Source of the DNA: Theropithecus gelada
Taxonomy: Eukaryota > Chordata > Mammalia > Primates > Cercopithecidae
Assembly (NCBI RefSeq): GCF_003255815.1
Contig: NC_037670.1
Coordinates: 23,843,459-23,907,458, forward strand
Length of the DNA stretch: 64,000 bases
Reading direction: 5' to 3'
This document shows positions 44,161 to 53,827 of the stretch, one piece after another. The notes below the pieces were generated by a model, which did no database searches, had not been told where the DNA came from, and was given only the letters and a program-made list of their open reading frames with translations. The translations under genes were made by a program, and so were the position numbers. Within the stretch, counting starts at the first letter, position 1. Each line of letters opens with the position of its first letter.

Positions 44161-46811
44161 CCCTTCACCTCTTTGCTAGCCCACTGCTGCCCCTCACTCT
44201 GCCTGTTACTGCATCACACAAGAGATCCCTACATCCTGAGTTCATATACTGTTGGTTTTTAAAGAGAAGGACAGCAAGGAAAGTAGCAGTGGAAAATCAC
44301 TTGCCAAAGAAGCTCTGGTGGTCAGAGTAGAAGTTCCCAGCTTTTGGATTGAAAAGAAGAATTGGGGGACATGGGAATAGTCAACATGAAATGTGCCTTT
44401 TCCAACAGAGAGCAAGGGGTTGGGAACATGTCTAAATGGGACAGATTTTAAAATACAGTTACTTTAAGCTCATAAAGACTCAGTGAGAGTGGATTAGAGC
44501 TTGGCATCATTCTTGAAAAAGAAGGTAACTGACACCAGGAGGCTCGTTTGTGGTTCTGGGTGAAATTGTGATCTACTCCCTCGTAGGCTGTGTGGCCATG
44601 GAGTGTGGAATTCCATCAGCCAAAGCTCTCTGTCTTATCTGCACCCACACTATGATTGTGTACACGGCCCTTGCACTGCTTCTGTTTGCATATCTAGGCC
44701 TGGGAAGAAATCTGTGTCATCATTTGCATCTGATGACTTGCATTTGTTTTTTTTTTTTTTTTTTTGCTAAATATGTTCTTACTGATCTATTTTTGAATCA
44801 TGTTGAGATGCTGTAAATGAATACATCAGATGTGGTCCTCTTCATAGGGAGGATCTATCATTCACGCCCAAAGCCTTCGGAAAGTTCGGAATCCTACCAG
44901 GGGCAGAGAAAGCACAGGGCTAAGATGGTGGCACTGACCTCTTGTCAGTCGGCTGCGTTCCAGGCTGATAGGGACTTGGATGCCCTCCTCCTGCCATTGA
45001 CTAGTGACTTCCTGTTCTTCAGCTTTCCATGTCCTTAGGATAAGCCTTGGGATTTCTTCCAGGTGACAAAGCCCCCAAGGGACCTCTTCCCTGTTTCTGT
45101 TATGTGCTGCCTGGCTCATGGGCATGTCTTTAGAGACTGGCTCTCATTCTGGGGACACGCTGGACAATAATGGGGGAGCAACAATGACAGGCCATGGCTT
45201 CCCAAATCTCGTAGCAGGTACATGTCATCACCCAATGGAGCCAGCCTCTTATTCTTCACTTTTCATGTACTCATACTTGAACTGACGCACTTCTAATACC
45301 AGGAAAAAGGGAACTCATGTACTTAGTATCCCCAAAGAGGAAGTGAAACAAATGAACAAAACAATTCCATTCAAGAAAAAAACAGACACTGCTTCGAGAA
45401 ATGACTTGCACCCACGGTTAGCCAGCCTTCTAAAATGAGAGCAGCACTCCGCCGGAACCTGGGAGAAGTACTTTTTAAGAATGAAATGGGGAAATAAGGA
45501 GTCATCCTGGGTTCCTTGGGGGTAGGGTTTGCCTTGTTCTTTGGGTTTGAAGATGACTCCCCAACAAACAGATTCTCTATACATGAGCTGTGGCCCGTGG
45601 TTGCATGGCCTACTCGCCAACGGGCTTTAAAGGGAAGCTGAGAAAAGTTAGCTTATGAGTGATGTGCCTTGTGTGGGACTCAGATGAGGTCGTGGCTTTG
45701 CTTATTCAGTTTAAACTAAGGCAGGCAACCTGCCATCTGTATTACTCTTGGCTCCTTCCAAAATGATTTTGTCCCTTCTAGTGGCCTCCTCCGCAGGACA
45801 GGGCCCCTCCCAGCTAGGGAAACAGGGCTTCCTAAATGGATGTTGGCCACTTTCTACACCTGGGCTATGCCATGTGGGGAATGAGGAGCAGTATCCCTTC
45901 ATTCTCTCTATATGAGCACCTTCTTCCTCCTGAGGCTTTTCTTGGGGTTACAGGGAAAGGGGGCCGATTCATTTTGTGGCAGGTGTGGGGTGAAGGCAGC
46001 AGGCTACACCTGCTGGGCAGCCCCAACTGGCCCAGGGTCTATCCTGCCTCAGCTGGAGTTGGCTGCGGAGGATGCATGTGGTGGAAATCTTTGCAAAAGA
46101 TACTGACTGCACGGAGCCACTGTCCAGTCACCGTCATCCCATAGTGACTGTTCTACAGAAGATGTGGCTGAAGATGTGTCTCTGCAGCCGGACAGCCCCT
46201 CGGTGACTGCGGTCTCCCCCAGGCCTGTGTGTGTGCTCAGCCAGGCCCGCAGAGGAAACGCAAGGCAGCCAGGAGGATGCGAAGGTGGGGAGAGGAGGTG
46301 AGGACGCACAGCCCGGCCTCTCGCTCTGTTCCTGGATGAGCTGTTCTTAACCACGGACAAATTCAAGGGTCCTTGTGCCTGGACAGGAACAAACTGCATC
46401 TTCCTTTTCACTGACCTCTAACGCATAACGGAATTTAGCATCTCCTTCCACTGTGGGGCGAGCATCAGACAGCAGTGGCAGCAGCTCCTGCCACGTGGTC
46501 ACGACAGAAACCCCAGATACTGGCACACAGTGTTACAGCTATCCAGAAATACTGCTATGCTCATCGCTGCTGCTTCCAAGTACCCAGTTCACTAGACTTG
46601 CTGCTAGCTCTTGCTATTTAATATGTTAAAGTAGCCCATCTATTCTTATAACAGAAGCATAAGAACTGTTTTGATAATTCTGTATGTTTTAGTATCATTG
46701 GTTTCCTTCGGAAGTCTCCCCACCTCATGCTTTATTTAATGCATTTAAAAACATTCTTCTGAGAAGGAGAAGGAGTTCATAGCTTGCCACACAGACACAG
46801 AAGATTAGGAG
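44161..46811. other. Unique sequence, no gene recognised
   Basis: About 2.6 kb with a T19-type run near 44747-44765 but no Alu attached. Short frames on both strands have no domain. Confidence 0.38.
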
Positions 46812-47127
46812 TTTTTTTTTTTTTGTTTTTTTTTTTTTTTTTTTTTTTTGAGAGGGAATCTTGCGCTGTCCTCCAGGCTGGAGTGCAGTGGTGCAATCTC
46901 GGCTCACTGCAACCTCCACCTCCCGGGTTCAAGCGGTTCTCCTGCCTCAGCCTCCCGAGTAGTTGGGATTACAGGTGCCCATCACCACGCCTGGCTAATT
47001 TTTGTGTTTTAGTAAAGACGGGGTTTCATCATGTTTGTCAGGCTGGTCTCGAACTCCTGACCTCGTGATCCATCCACCTCAGCCTCCCAAAGTGCTGGCA
47101 CTACAGGCGTGAGCCATTGTGCTGGCC
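46812..47127 (-). mobile_element. Alu element (AluS-like), minus strand
   Basis: A long interrupted poly-T (46812-46849), 'gagagggaatcttgcgctgtcc', ending 'gtgagccattgtgctggcc'. It lies head to tail with the older Alu at 47136. Confidence 0.94.
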
Positions 47128-47135
47128 TTTATTAC

Positions 47136-47460
47136 TTTTTTTTTTTTTTAGACGTTTGATTTTTCATTTTTTTAGAGATGGGATCTCACTCTGTTGCCCA
47201 GGGTGGAGTGCAGCATCTTGATCATAGCTCACTGTAGCTTTGACTTCCTGGACTCAAACGATCTTCCTGCCTCAGCCTCCTGAGCAGCTGGTACTACAGG
47301 TGCTTGCCACCACGTCCAGCTACTTTTTTTGCTGTCGTTTTGTAGAAATGGGGTCTTGCTATGTTGCCCAGGTGGGTCTCAACCTCCTGGCCTCAAGAGA
47401 TCCTCCTGCCTTAGCCTCTCAGATAACAGATTATAGCCATGAGCCACTACATCTTGCTTA
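47136..47460 (-). mobile_element. AluJ-like element, minus strand
   Basis: Poly-T, then 'tttttagagatgggatctcac', 'cactgtagctttgacttcctgg' and 'ttgctatgttgcccaggtggg'. These J-type diagnostic changes and many mutations show that it is among the oldest dimeric Alus here. Confidence 0.88.
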
Positions 47461-47479
47461 ATTTTATTTAAATAAAGTT

Positions 47480-47690
47480 ATTTTGTTTTGAAAGTCCTAT
47501 TGTTTGCTCATTGTAGGAAATACAGATCAATTAAAAGGTAAAACATCCACATTACTCTCTGCACTCAAATACACTGCTAAGGATTTGGGGTAGATCTTTC
47601 CTAACTTGAGGGGCCTAGTATACGTAGTGTTTGTCACCAATTTATTATGAGCATCTTCCCATGTTAAAGAGTTTCTGCTCTGCTGTTACT
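47480..47690. other. Possible old L1 3' sequence
   Basis: 'aattaaaaggtaaaacatcc' and 'tgagcatcttcccatgttaaag' resemble antisense L1/old-repeat 3' ends. Low certainty. Confidence 0.28.
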
Positions 47691-47703
47691 TCAAAATGAC
47701 CTA

Positions 47704-47990
47704 GGCCATGTAATCCCAGCACTTTGGGAGGCCGAGACAGACGGATCACGAGATCAGGAAATCGAGACCATCCTGGCTAACACAGTGAAACCCCGTCTCT
47801 ACTAAAAAATACAAAAAAAACTAGCCGGGCGAGGTGGCGGGAGCCTGTAGTCCCAGCTACTTGGGAGGCTGAGGCAGGAGAATGGCGTGAACCCGGGAGG
47901 CGGAGCTTGCAGTGAGCCGAGATCGTGCCACTGCACTCCAGCCTGGGCGACAGAGCAAGACTCTGTCTCCCAGGTAATAAAAAAAAAAAA
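47704..47990 (+). mobile_element. AluY, 5'-truncated, plus strand
   Basis: It lacks the first ~20 bases and starts 'ggccatgtaatcccagcac'. It runs through 'ctagccgggcgaggtggcggg' (an Old World monkey-type variant), 'gaatggcgtgaacccgggagg' and 'gacagagcaagactctgtctc', to an A-rich tail. It forms the left arm of an inverted pair with 48003-48261. Confidence 0.9.
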
Positions 47991-48002
47991 AAATAAATTG
48001 TC

Positions 48003-48261
48003 CTAGGCTGGAGTGCTGTGGCACGATCTTGGCTCACTGCAAGCTCCACCTCCCGGGTTCAAACGATTCTCCTACCTCAGCCTCCCGAGTAGCTGGGACC
48101 ACAGGCACATGCCACTATGCCTGGCTAATTTTTTGTATTTTTAGTAGAGACGGGGTTTCACTGTGTTAGTCAGGATGGTCTCAATCTCCTGACCTTGTGA
48201 TCCACCCGCCTCAGCCTCCCAAACTGTTGGGATTACAGGCATGAGCCACCGCGCCCGGCCC
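48003..48261 (-). mobile_element. Alu, minus strand, 3' end missing
   Basis: It starts inside the element at 'aggctggagtgctgtgg' without poly-T and without the 'gagacggagtctcgctc' segment. It ends with an intact 'gagccaccgcgcccggcc'. A 10-bp 'aaatgaccta' lies right of it (48262-48271) and left of its inverted partner (47694-47703). Confidence 0.9.
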
Positions 48262-48271
48262 AAATGACCTA

Positions 48272-48984
48272 CTTTTTCAACGCAGGGAGTTAGCTCGCAT
48301 CTCCAATGTATATGTTCAACCTCTTGTTGTTCATACAGTGCTCCTACTAAGTGGTATTTATCTTGTGTTCATGAGTCAATATTTATTGAGCCATGGAGAA
48401 GATTTGTCTTTTAATCTATAAATCAGGCTTTTGTTTCTTACTGGCAATACTAACTATGAGACATAGAAATTAAAAAATCAAAATTGAACCTTGAGAGTAA
48501 TCAGAGTAATCAGGGTAGTTGCTCATTCATGAAATCACTCAACGACACTTAGGAGCCAGCTGAATGCTAGGGAACTGCCCGGCCTTCCCCACCATGGGGC
48601 TGGTGGGAGGAGGAGCAGAGTGGGGAGTGGTCAGTGTCCAGGGGCTGGGCCTGAGAGAGGGGAGGGGACAGGGGAGTGTGACCATCTGAGTTGGGCTGTT
48701 TTTGAATTTATGAATCAACTTCCTAAAAAAGGCAGGGTGCAGAGAGTGTTGTGCTGAGTACAGAAGGTTCTAGAATCCAGGGGGCTTGGTCCTGGCTTTG
48801 TCTCTAATTAGTGCTAAGACCTTGGGCACAAATTGTCATGCATGGCCTTTAACTGAACACTTACTTGGTGACTGCTGTGCCTGTCATTTGGGTCCATTGC
48901 CTCATTTTGTCTTCCCCACAGCCCGGGAGGCCGGGGCACTGTTTTGCAGAGACGAAGCTGAGGCAGAGAGCACAGCTATTTCTT
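48272..48984. other. Unique sequence with possible MIR remnants
   Basis: 'gtcctggctttgtctctaattagtgc' near 48790 resembles sense MIR, and 'ttttgcagagacgaagctgaggcagagag' near 48942 resembles antisense MIR. No gene. Confidence 0.35.
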
Positions 48985-49228
48985 CAGTGGCATGATCTCG
49001 GCTCACTGTAACCTCCACCCGCCAGGTTCAGGCAATTCTCCTGCCTCAGCCTCCTGAGTAGGTGGGACTACAGGTGCCCACCACCACGCCTGCCTAATTT
49101 TTGTATTTTTAGTAGAGATGGGGTTTCACCATGTTGGCTAGGCTGGTCTCAAACCCCTGACCTCGTGATCCACCTGCCTCGGCCTCCCAAAGTGCTGGGA
49201 TTACAGACGTGAGCCACCGCACCCTCCC
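48985..49228 (-). mobile_element. Alu, minus strand, 3' end missing
   Basis: It begins abruptly at 'cagtggcatgatctcggctc', lacking poly-T and about 60 bases of the 3' end. It ends 'gagccaccgcaccctcc'. The loss of the tail implies deletion or non-classical insertion. Confidence 0.9.
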
Positions 49229-49754
49229 AAACACAGACGTTTCTGAGCCTGAGATTTTCTTATAAAATGGAGGGATTCTTCCTTTACTTATTTTGCTGGT
49301 GTGTTTTGGGGATCAAGTTAGCTACTCTGGGTAAAATACTGAAAAACAGCCTATTTCAATATAGAATATGGGCAGTGCTTATTAAAGGGAACTAAATCTC
49401 GTTCCTGTTTTAAGTGAATGCATCTTTTCTTCATAGAAAAGTATCGTTCCCCCCCAGGCTGCTGATGGAAAGTGTACCTTCTGGAGGTTTTCTTGCCCCC
49501 GGATGTTCACTGAGGACCCCAGCTGTGGCCTTGGGGGCTCCTCCTTCCTCTTACCCTCAACCTGGGACTAAACAGCCCTGAGACGATGTGAGACACGTGC
49601 AAAGCCCTCTGTTCTAGGCCCGAGGGTGGCAAAGCAGTGAGCATCACCGGCTCTAGACTACCCGCTGGGAGGGAGCACTTCCCAGCCTCGAAGGCCGCTA
49701 CATCCAGGGGGTGCCACCCAGAACCGGGGACCCTGGCGCCAGCTGTGACCTGAG
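49229..49754. other. Unique sequence, nothing recognised
   Basis: No repeat or gene recognised. The 121-aa minus frame (49507-49872) runs into MIR and is not supported. Confidence 0.35.
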
Positions 49755-49877
49755 ATAGGCCATGTTGGATCCTGGCTCTGACATTTACCATATATGTGAG
49801 TTTGGATGGGCCACTTAACCTTTTATATTTATTTTCCTCATTTGCAAAAAGGGAGTAATAATAAAACAACAACTTCC
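49755..49877 (+). mobile_element. MIR, left part (split by Alu)
   Basis: 'ggatcctggctctgacatttacc', 'gatgggccacttaacc' and 'ttcctcatttgcaaaaagggagtaataataa' are MIR landmarks. The element resumes at 50147. Confidence 0.8.
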
Positions 49878-50146
49878 TTTTTTTTTTTTTTTTTTTAGAG
49901 ATGGGGTCCTGTTTTGTTGTCCAGGCTACTGGAGTGCAGTGGCACCATCACCGCTCACTGCAGCCTGGAACTCATGCGCTCAAGTGATCCTCCCACCTCA
50001 GCCTCTTGAGTAGCTGGGACTATAGGCATGTGCCATCACATCTGGCTAATTTTTAATTTTTTCAGAGATTGAGTCTCTCTATGTAGTCCAGGCTGGTCTC
50101 AAACTCCTGGCTCCAGGACTACAGGTGTGAGCTACCATGCAGGGCC
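49878..50146 (-). mobile_element. AluJ-like element inserted in MIR
   Basis: Poly-T, 'agagatggggtcctgttttgttg', 'cactgcagcctggaactcatgc', ending 'gtgtgagctaccatgcagggcc', with an internal deletion in the left-arm region near 50110. An imperfect duplication, 'acaacaacttcc' / 'acacaactta', flanks it. Confidence 0.88.
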
Positions 50147-50207
50147 TAAACACAACTTACAAAATTGCCATAAGGATCAGGTAAAATAACATACATCAAG
50201 TACCTAG
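50147..50207 (+). mobile_element. MIR, right part
   Basis: 'attgccataaggatcaggtaaaataacatacatcaagtacctag' continues the MIR started at 49755. Confidence 0.7.
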
Positions 50208-50479
50208 TGTATGAGTCTGCGAGGGCCACCTAACAAAACACCACGGACTGGTGGCTTAAGCAATAGACGTTTGTTTCCTCCCAGTTCTGGAGGCTGGAGC
50301 CCTGGATCAAGGTGTGGGCAGAGTTGATTCCTCCTGAGGCCTCTCTCCTTGGCTTGTAGAAGGCCTCTTCTCGCTGAACCCTCACAGCGTTATCCGCCTG
50401 TGTGTGTCTGTGTCCTAATCCCCTCTTCTTATAAGGACATCAGTCTTATTAGATTAGGGCCACCCAAATCCACCTGCTG
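50208..50479 (-). mobile_element. MLT1-type MaLR LTR, antisense, truncated
   Basis: It starts 'tgtatgagtctgcgagggcc', then 'ggtggcttaagcaatagac', 'cagttctggaggctgg', 'atcaaggtgtgggcagagttg' and 'cccctcttcttataaggacatcag'. It stops where a second LTR of the same type and orientation begins. Confidence 0.83.
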
Positions 50480-50533
50480 AATGAGTTTCCTGGGACTGCT
50501 GTAACAAACCACTACAACCTGGGTGACTTAGAA

Positions 50534-50976
50534 CAGGGGTCCCCAACCCCGGGCCATGGACCAGTACTGGACAAGAGGTGAGTGTAGGCGAGTGACCATT
50601 ACTGCCTGAGCGCCACCTCCTGTCAGATCAGTGGTGGCATTAGATTCTTAAAGGAGCTTGAAGCTTATCGTGAACTGCGAGGGATCTAGGCGGTGTGCTC
50701 CTTATGAGAATCTAATGCCTGATGATCTGTCACTGTCTCCATCTCCCTAGGATGGGACTGCCTAGTTCCTGGAAAACAGGCTCAGGTCTCCCTCTGATTC
50801 TTCATTCTGGTGAGTTGTGTAATGATTTCATTACATATTACAGTGTAATAATAATAGAAATAAAGTGCATGATACACGTCATGCCCTTGAGTCATCCTAA
50901 AACCATCCCCTCTGTGTGTGGAAAAATTGTCTCCCGCAAAACTGGTCCCTGGTGCCAAAAAAGTTGAGGACCGCTG
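50534..50976 (+). mobile_element. MER1-type hAT-Charlie element
   Basis: It starts 'caggggtccccaaccccggg' and includes 'gcattagattcttaaagg', 'tccttatgagaatctaatgcctgatgatctg' and 'ctggtccctggtgcc', ending 'gttgaggaccgctg'. An 8-bp target duplication, 'acttagaa' (50526-50533) against 'gcttagaa' (50977-50984), confirms insertion into the MLT1 LTR. No transposase remains. Confidence 0.88.
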
Positions 50977-51272
50977 GCTTAGAACACAGAAATTTGCTCC
51001 CTCACAGTTCTGAAGGCCAAAGTCAAGGTGTGGGCAGGGTGGCCCCTGCTGGCAGCTGCACAGGAGCATGTGTTCCAGGCCTCCCTCCTGTTCCTGGTGA
51101 CCCCCATCCTTGGCCTTCCTTGTATGGAACCAGCATCACTCCAGTCTCTGCCTCTGTCTTCACACGGCCTTGTTTGCAGGGTCTCCTTTTCTGTCTCCTA
51201 TGAGGACACGAGTCATTGGATTTAGGACCTGCCCTCGTCCAGGATGATCTCATCTAGAGATCTTTACCTTCA

Positions 51273-51766
51273 CCCTTTTCTTGTTTAGAAAATAAAGTGC
51301 AGCTTGCTGCCAGTACTCATTTTTTACATAAACGTGCTCTTTGAGGCTGAAGCAAGTCTGATGGATTTTTAATGTGAAAATAAAATACAGAAACTGTTCT
51401 TGGAGTTATTTCTACACAGAACTAACATCAGAATCGTCTAAATCATCAGAATCATCTGTTTCGGAAGAATCGGATTCATCAAATGAATCTCTGGCCAATA
51501 ATGGCTCAAGAACGACGTTAACATCACGTGTAGGAATGCTGCATTTTCTAGGGTGTGACATTTTCAGCACTCGAGAGTTACTATAGTTTTGTAAATGGAA
51601 ATACCACTACTAAAACCAGAATGCTATAAATGGAATGATGTGTTTTGTTTCCAAAGTCAATATACTAGAGCGATTTGAAAATAATAATAAAACCAAGGCA
51701 TTTTGTAGCCAAATTATCTTCCAGTAAATGCTGCCGGGGAGTATTTTTGGTCAAGTGGGAAAAGGG
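51273..51766 (-). mobile_element. piggyBac element (MER75/PGBD4-related)
   Basis: A 494-bp element with terminal 'cccttttc...gaaaaggg' inverted repeats. It is flanked by 'ttca' (51269-51272) and 'ttac' (51767-51770), each one change from the TTAA target used by all piggyBac transposons. The MLT1 consensus has 'cttaattac' exactly at this break, so the target was a TTAA in the LTR. A transposase start region survives on the minus strand. Confidence 0.8.
51412..51561 (-). pseudogene. Truncated piggyBac transposase N-terminus, PGBD4-like
   Basis: A 49-codon minus-strand frame runs from an ATG at 51559-51561 to a stop at 51412-51414. It reads M-S-H-P-R-K-C-S-I-P-T-R-D near the start and D-S-F-D-E-S-D-S-S-E further on, ending in a Ser/Asp-rich acidic tail. 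This follows the N-terminus that I recall for human PGBD4 (M-S-x-P-R-K-x-S-I-P-x-R-D...D-S-F-D-E-S-D), the domesticated piggyBac transposase related to MER75. The DDD catalytic core and zinc-binding C-terminus are absent: the element is internally deleted, as expected for a non-autonomous derivative. It is not PGBD4 itself. Confidence 0.75.
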
Positions 51767-51874
51767 TTACTGACATCTACAAAGACCCTTATTCCAGTCA
51801 AGTCACATTTGGAGGTTCTGGGTGGACATATCTTCTGGTGGGGGACACCATCCAACCCACGACACCCAGGCAGC

Positions 51875-52005
51875 TCCTACAAATGCTGACGTCAGGCTGC
51901 ACCCAGGTCAATTACATTACATCCCTGGGGCTGGGATCCTGGCATGGAGCGTGTTTGAAGCTCTGGGTGATTCCCAAGTGCAGCCTGGAGTGCAGAGGCG
52001 AAGGG
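51875..52005 (-). mobile_element. Possible small hAT MITE (MER5/MER58-like)
   Basis: 'ctggggctgggatcctggcatgg' and 'gaagctctgggtgattcccaagtgcagcctggag' match the antisense of the '...ccaggtgattccaatgtgcagcc...' end of small hAT elements. Diverged. Confidence 0.4.
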
Positions 52006-52809
52006 ATATACCCATCCTGATACAGGCTCAGTGGAGACCCTCTTGGGGGAGGGGCTCAGTGTGCTTTGTACCCAGCCTTCCATTCTTGTCTGGTTCTGAT
52101 CGGATTGGGGTGGGATATGTGTGTCCTTTTCTGTAAATGAAGCACACGAGCGAGCAGTCGTGGCCACACCGTGCCCCGGCTTCGGTGTAATGTGTTATTT
52201 CTGGCTTTCCTACACCGAGACAGCCTTGACTTCAGCCAGGCGCTGTTTGTTGCAGCCGGGCAGGGCCGCTTTGTAATCCGAATCTCTGGTGCTCCCACGA
52301 AGGTCTGGAACAAAGCGCTTCTTCAGTCCTCGATGTATTCACAGTTTTCTCATAAGAAACCATGAAGTCAATTTTGTTGGAGTTGTCAGCTGGGTTTCCA
52401 ACAGAGTGCTTTTGATCCACAAAAGGGTTATTCAGTGCTCCCTTCAGTCTTAATTAGCTGCAGACCCTCCGGATGGCCGGCCCGGTGGGCCTGGAGAGCC
52501 CCTGTCTGGTTTCCATTCCGCCCGCAGGCTGTGCCCTCCACGGCGATGCCCGCTGGCAGCAGACCCCCAGCGGCAGCTCTGTCCCTGCTGCCCCGGCTCA
52601 GACCCCAGCTGGCTCCTCGTGGGGTTGAATCAGAGACAGTTTGAGCCTCAGATGTCAACTTGGGGATCAGCTTCCCAGAGTGCTGTCTCCAGCTGTTGGT
52701 CCTGGATCTGGTTCACTTTTAGGGAAAGGGGTGAGAGCCTGGCTGGAGCCCTGCATGGGGAGGGGCTGGCCCTGCCTAAAGACAGGACAGGAGTGTCTGA
52801 CAGCACCGA
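52006..52809. other. Unique, locally GC-rich sequence
   Basis: No repeat recognised. 52450-52620 is GC-rich with several CpGs. Frames on both strands lack a domain. Confidence 0.35.
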
Positions 52810-53005
52810 CCTGGCACCAGCATGAACTCCAATTTGGGCTTTGCCTTGGCCAGCTGTGGGGCCTGGGGCAACCTCTTGTCTGCCTGACTGTCCCCACCTG
52901 CAAGGTCATTATGACAGCAGTACCTGTCTCGGGGCCAATTGCGTGGGATGTAGTTAGCTCCAGGGCCAAGAAAGGCTCCTCATCATCATTGTAACCACAT
53001 TGCAG
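52810..53005 (+). mobile_element. MIR, nearly full length
   Basis: 'actccaatttgggctttgcc', 'ggccagctgtggggcctggggcaacctc', 'cagcagtacctgtctc' and a 3' end 'ctcatcatcattgta' follow the MIR consensus over about 190 bases. Confidence 0.83.
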
Positions 53006-53493
53006 CCGTGACTGTCTCTGAGAATCATGTTTAGTTTAAGAAGCACAGTTTGATCATCGAAGATCAATGTAAAGGAAATCCCATCATTTATTTGCACTTC
53101 TGGAAGTACATTAACGGGGGTCCAACTTATCCCCAGCACCTCTTCTCATTTCATTTCTCCTTCTTCCGGCATTCCAATTTTCCCACACTCTCTGACTGCA
53201 TTCTTCTGCCCTCCTTTCCAGTGCGTCTCTCCGGCCATGACTGAAGCTCTTCCTGTCTTCTCTTCCCAGTTCTCCTTCATCTCCAAACTCAAATGCCCCC
53301 CAACACAGGGCAGAGGCAGCGTCTTCCTGGGAGGGTGCAGGAAGGGCAGAAATCCAGGGTGCAGAGCCGATCCCTCCAGGGTGGGCCAGCGGAGAGCAGT
53401 GGCGGAGGTCAGCTGAAGGCTAACTTTTATTCTGATATTAATAATACGTAGTGATTAATTTGAACACAGGTCTGATGAAGCCTATTCCAAGGT
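53006..53493. other. Unique sequence, nothing recognised
   Basis: No repeat or gene recognised. Confidence 0.35.
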
Positions 53494-53506
53494 CCTTCTC
53501 CCTGCT

Positions 53507-53814
53507 TTTTTTTTCTTTTTCTTTTTTTCTGAGACGGAGTCTCGCTCTGTTGTCCAGGCTGGAGTGCAGTGGCGTGATCTCGGCTCACTGCAACCTCTGT
53601 CTCCCTGGTTCAAGTGATTCTCCTGCCTAAGCCTCCTGAGTAGCTGGGAATTACATGTGTGCATCACCACGCCCGGCTAATTTTTGTATTTTTAGTACAG
53701 ATGGGGTTTCACCATGTTGACCAGGCTGGTCTCGAATTCCTGACCTCAAGTGATCCACCCACCTTGCCCTCCCGAAGTGTTGGGATTACAGGTGTGAGCC
53801 ACCACGCCTGGCCC
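53507..53814 (-). mobile_element. Alu element (AluS-like), minus strand
   Basis: Interrupted poly-T, 'gagacggagtctcgctctg' to 'gagccaccacgcctggcc'. A perfect 13-bp target duplication, 'ccttctccctgct', lies at 53494-53506 and 53815-53827. Confidence 0.95.
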
Positions 53815-53827
53815 CCTTCTCCCTGCT

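Larger units (their letters stand above)
50480..51868 (-). mobile_element. Second MLT1-type LTR, antisense, split by two DNA transposons
   Basis: Three pieces read as one LTR. The first (50480-50533) is 'gagtttcctgggactgctgtaac'. The second (50977-51272) runs from 'gcttagaacacagaaatttg' to 'gatgatctcatctagagatc'. The third (51767-51868) runs from 'tgacatctacaaagaccc' to 'ggacaccatccaacccacgac'. A MER1-type hAT element separates the first two and a piggyBac element separates the last two. Each is bracketed by its proper target duplication. Confidence 0.85.

Noticed and set aside
44747..44765. Poly-T run as the tail of an antisense retrocopy
   Set aside because: No Alu, L1 or mRNA-like sequence and no target duplication could be seen next to it.
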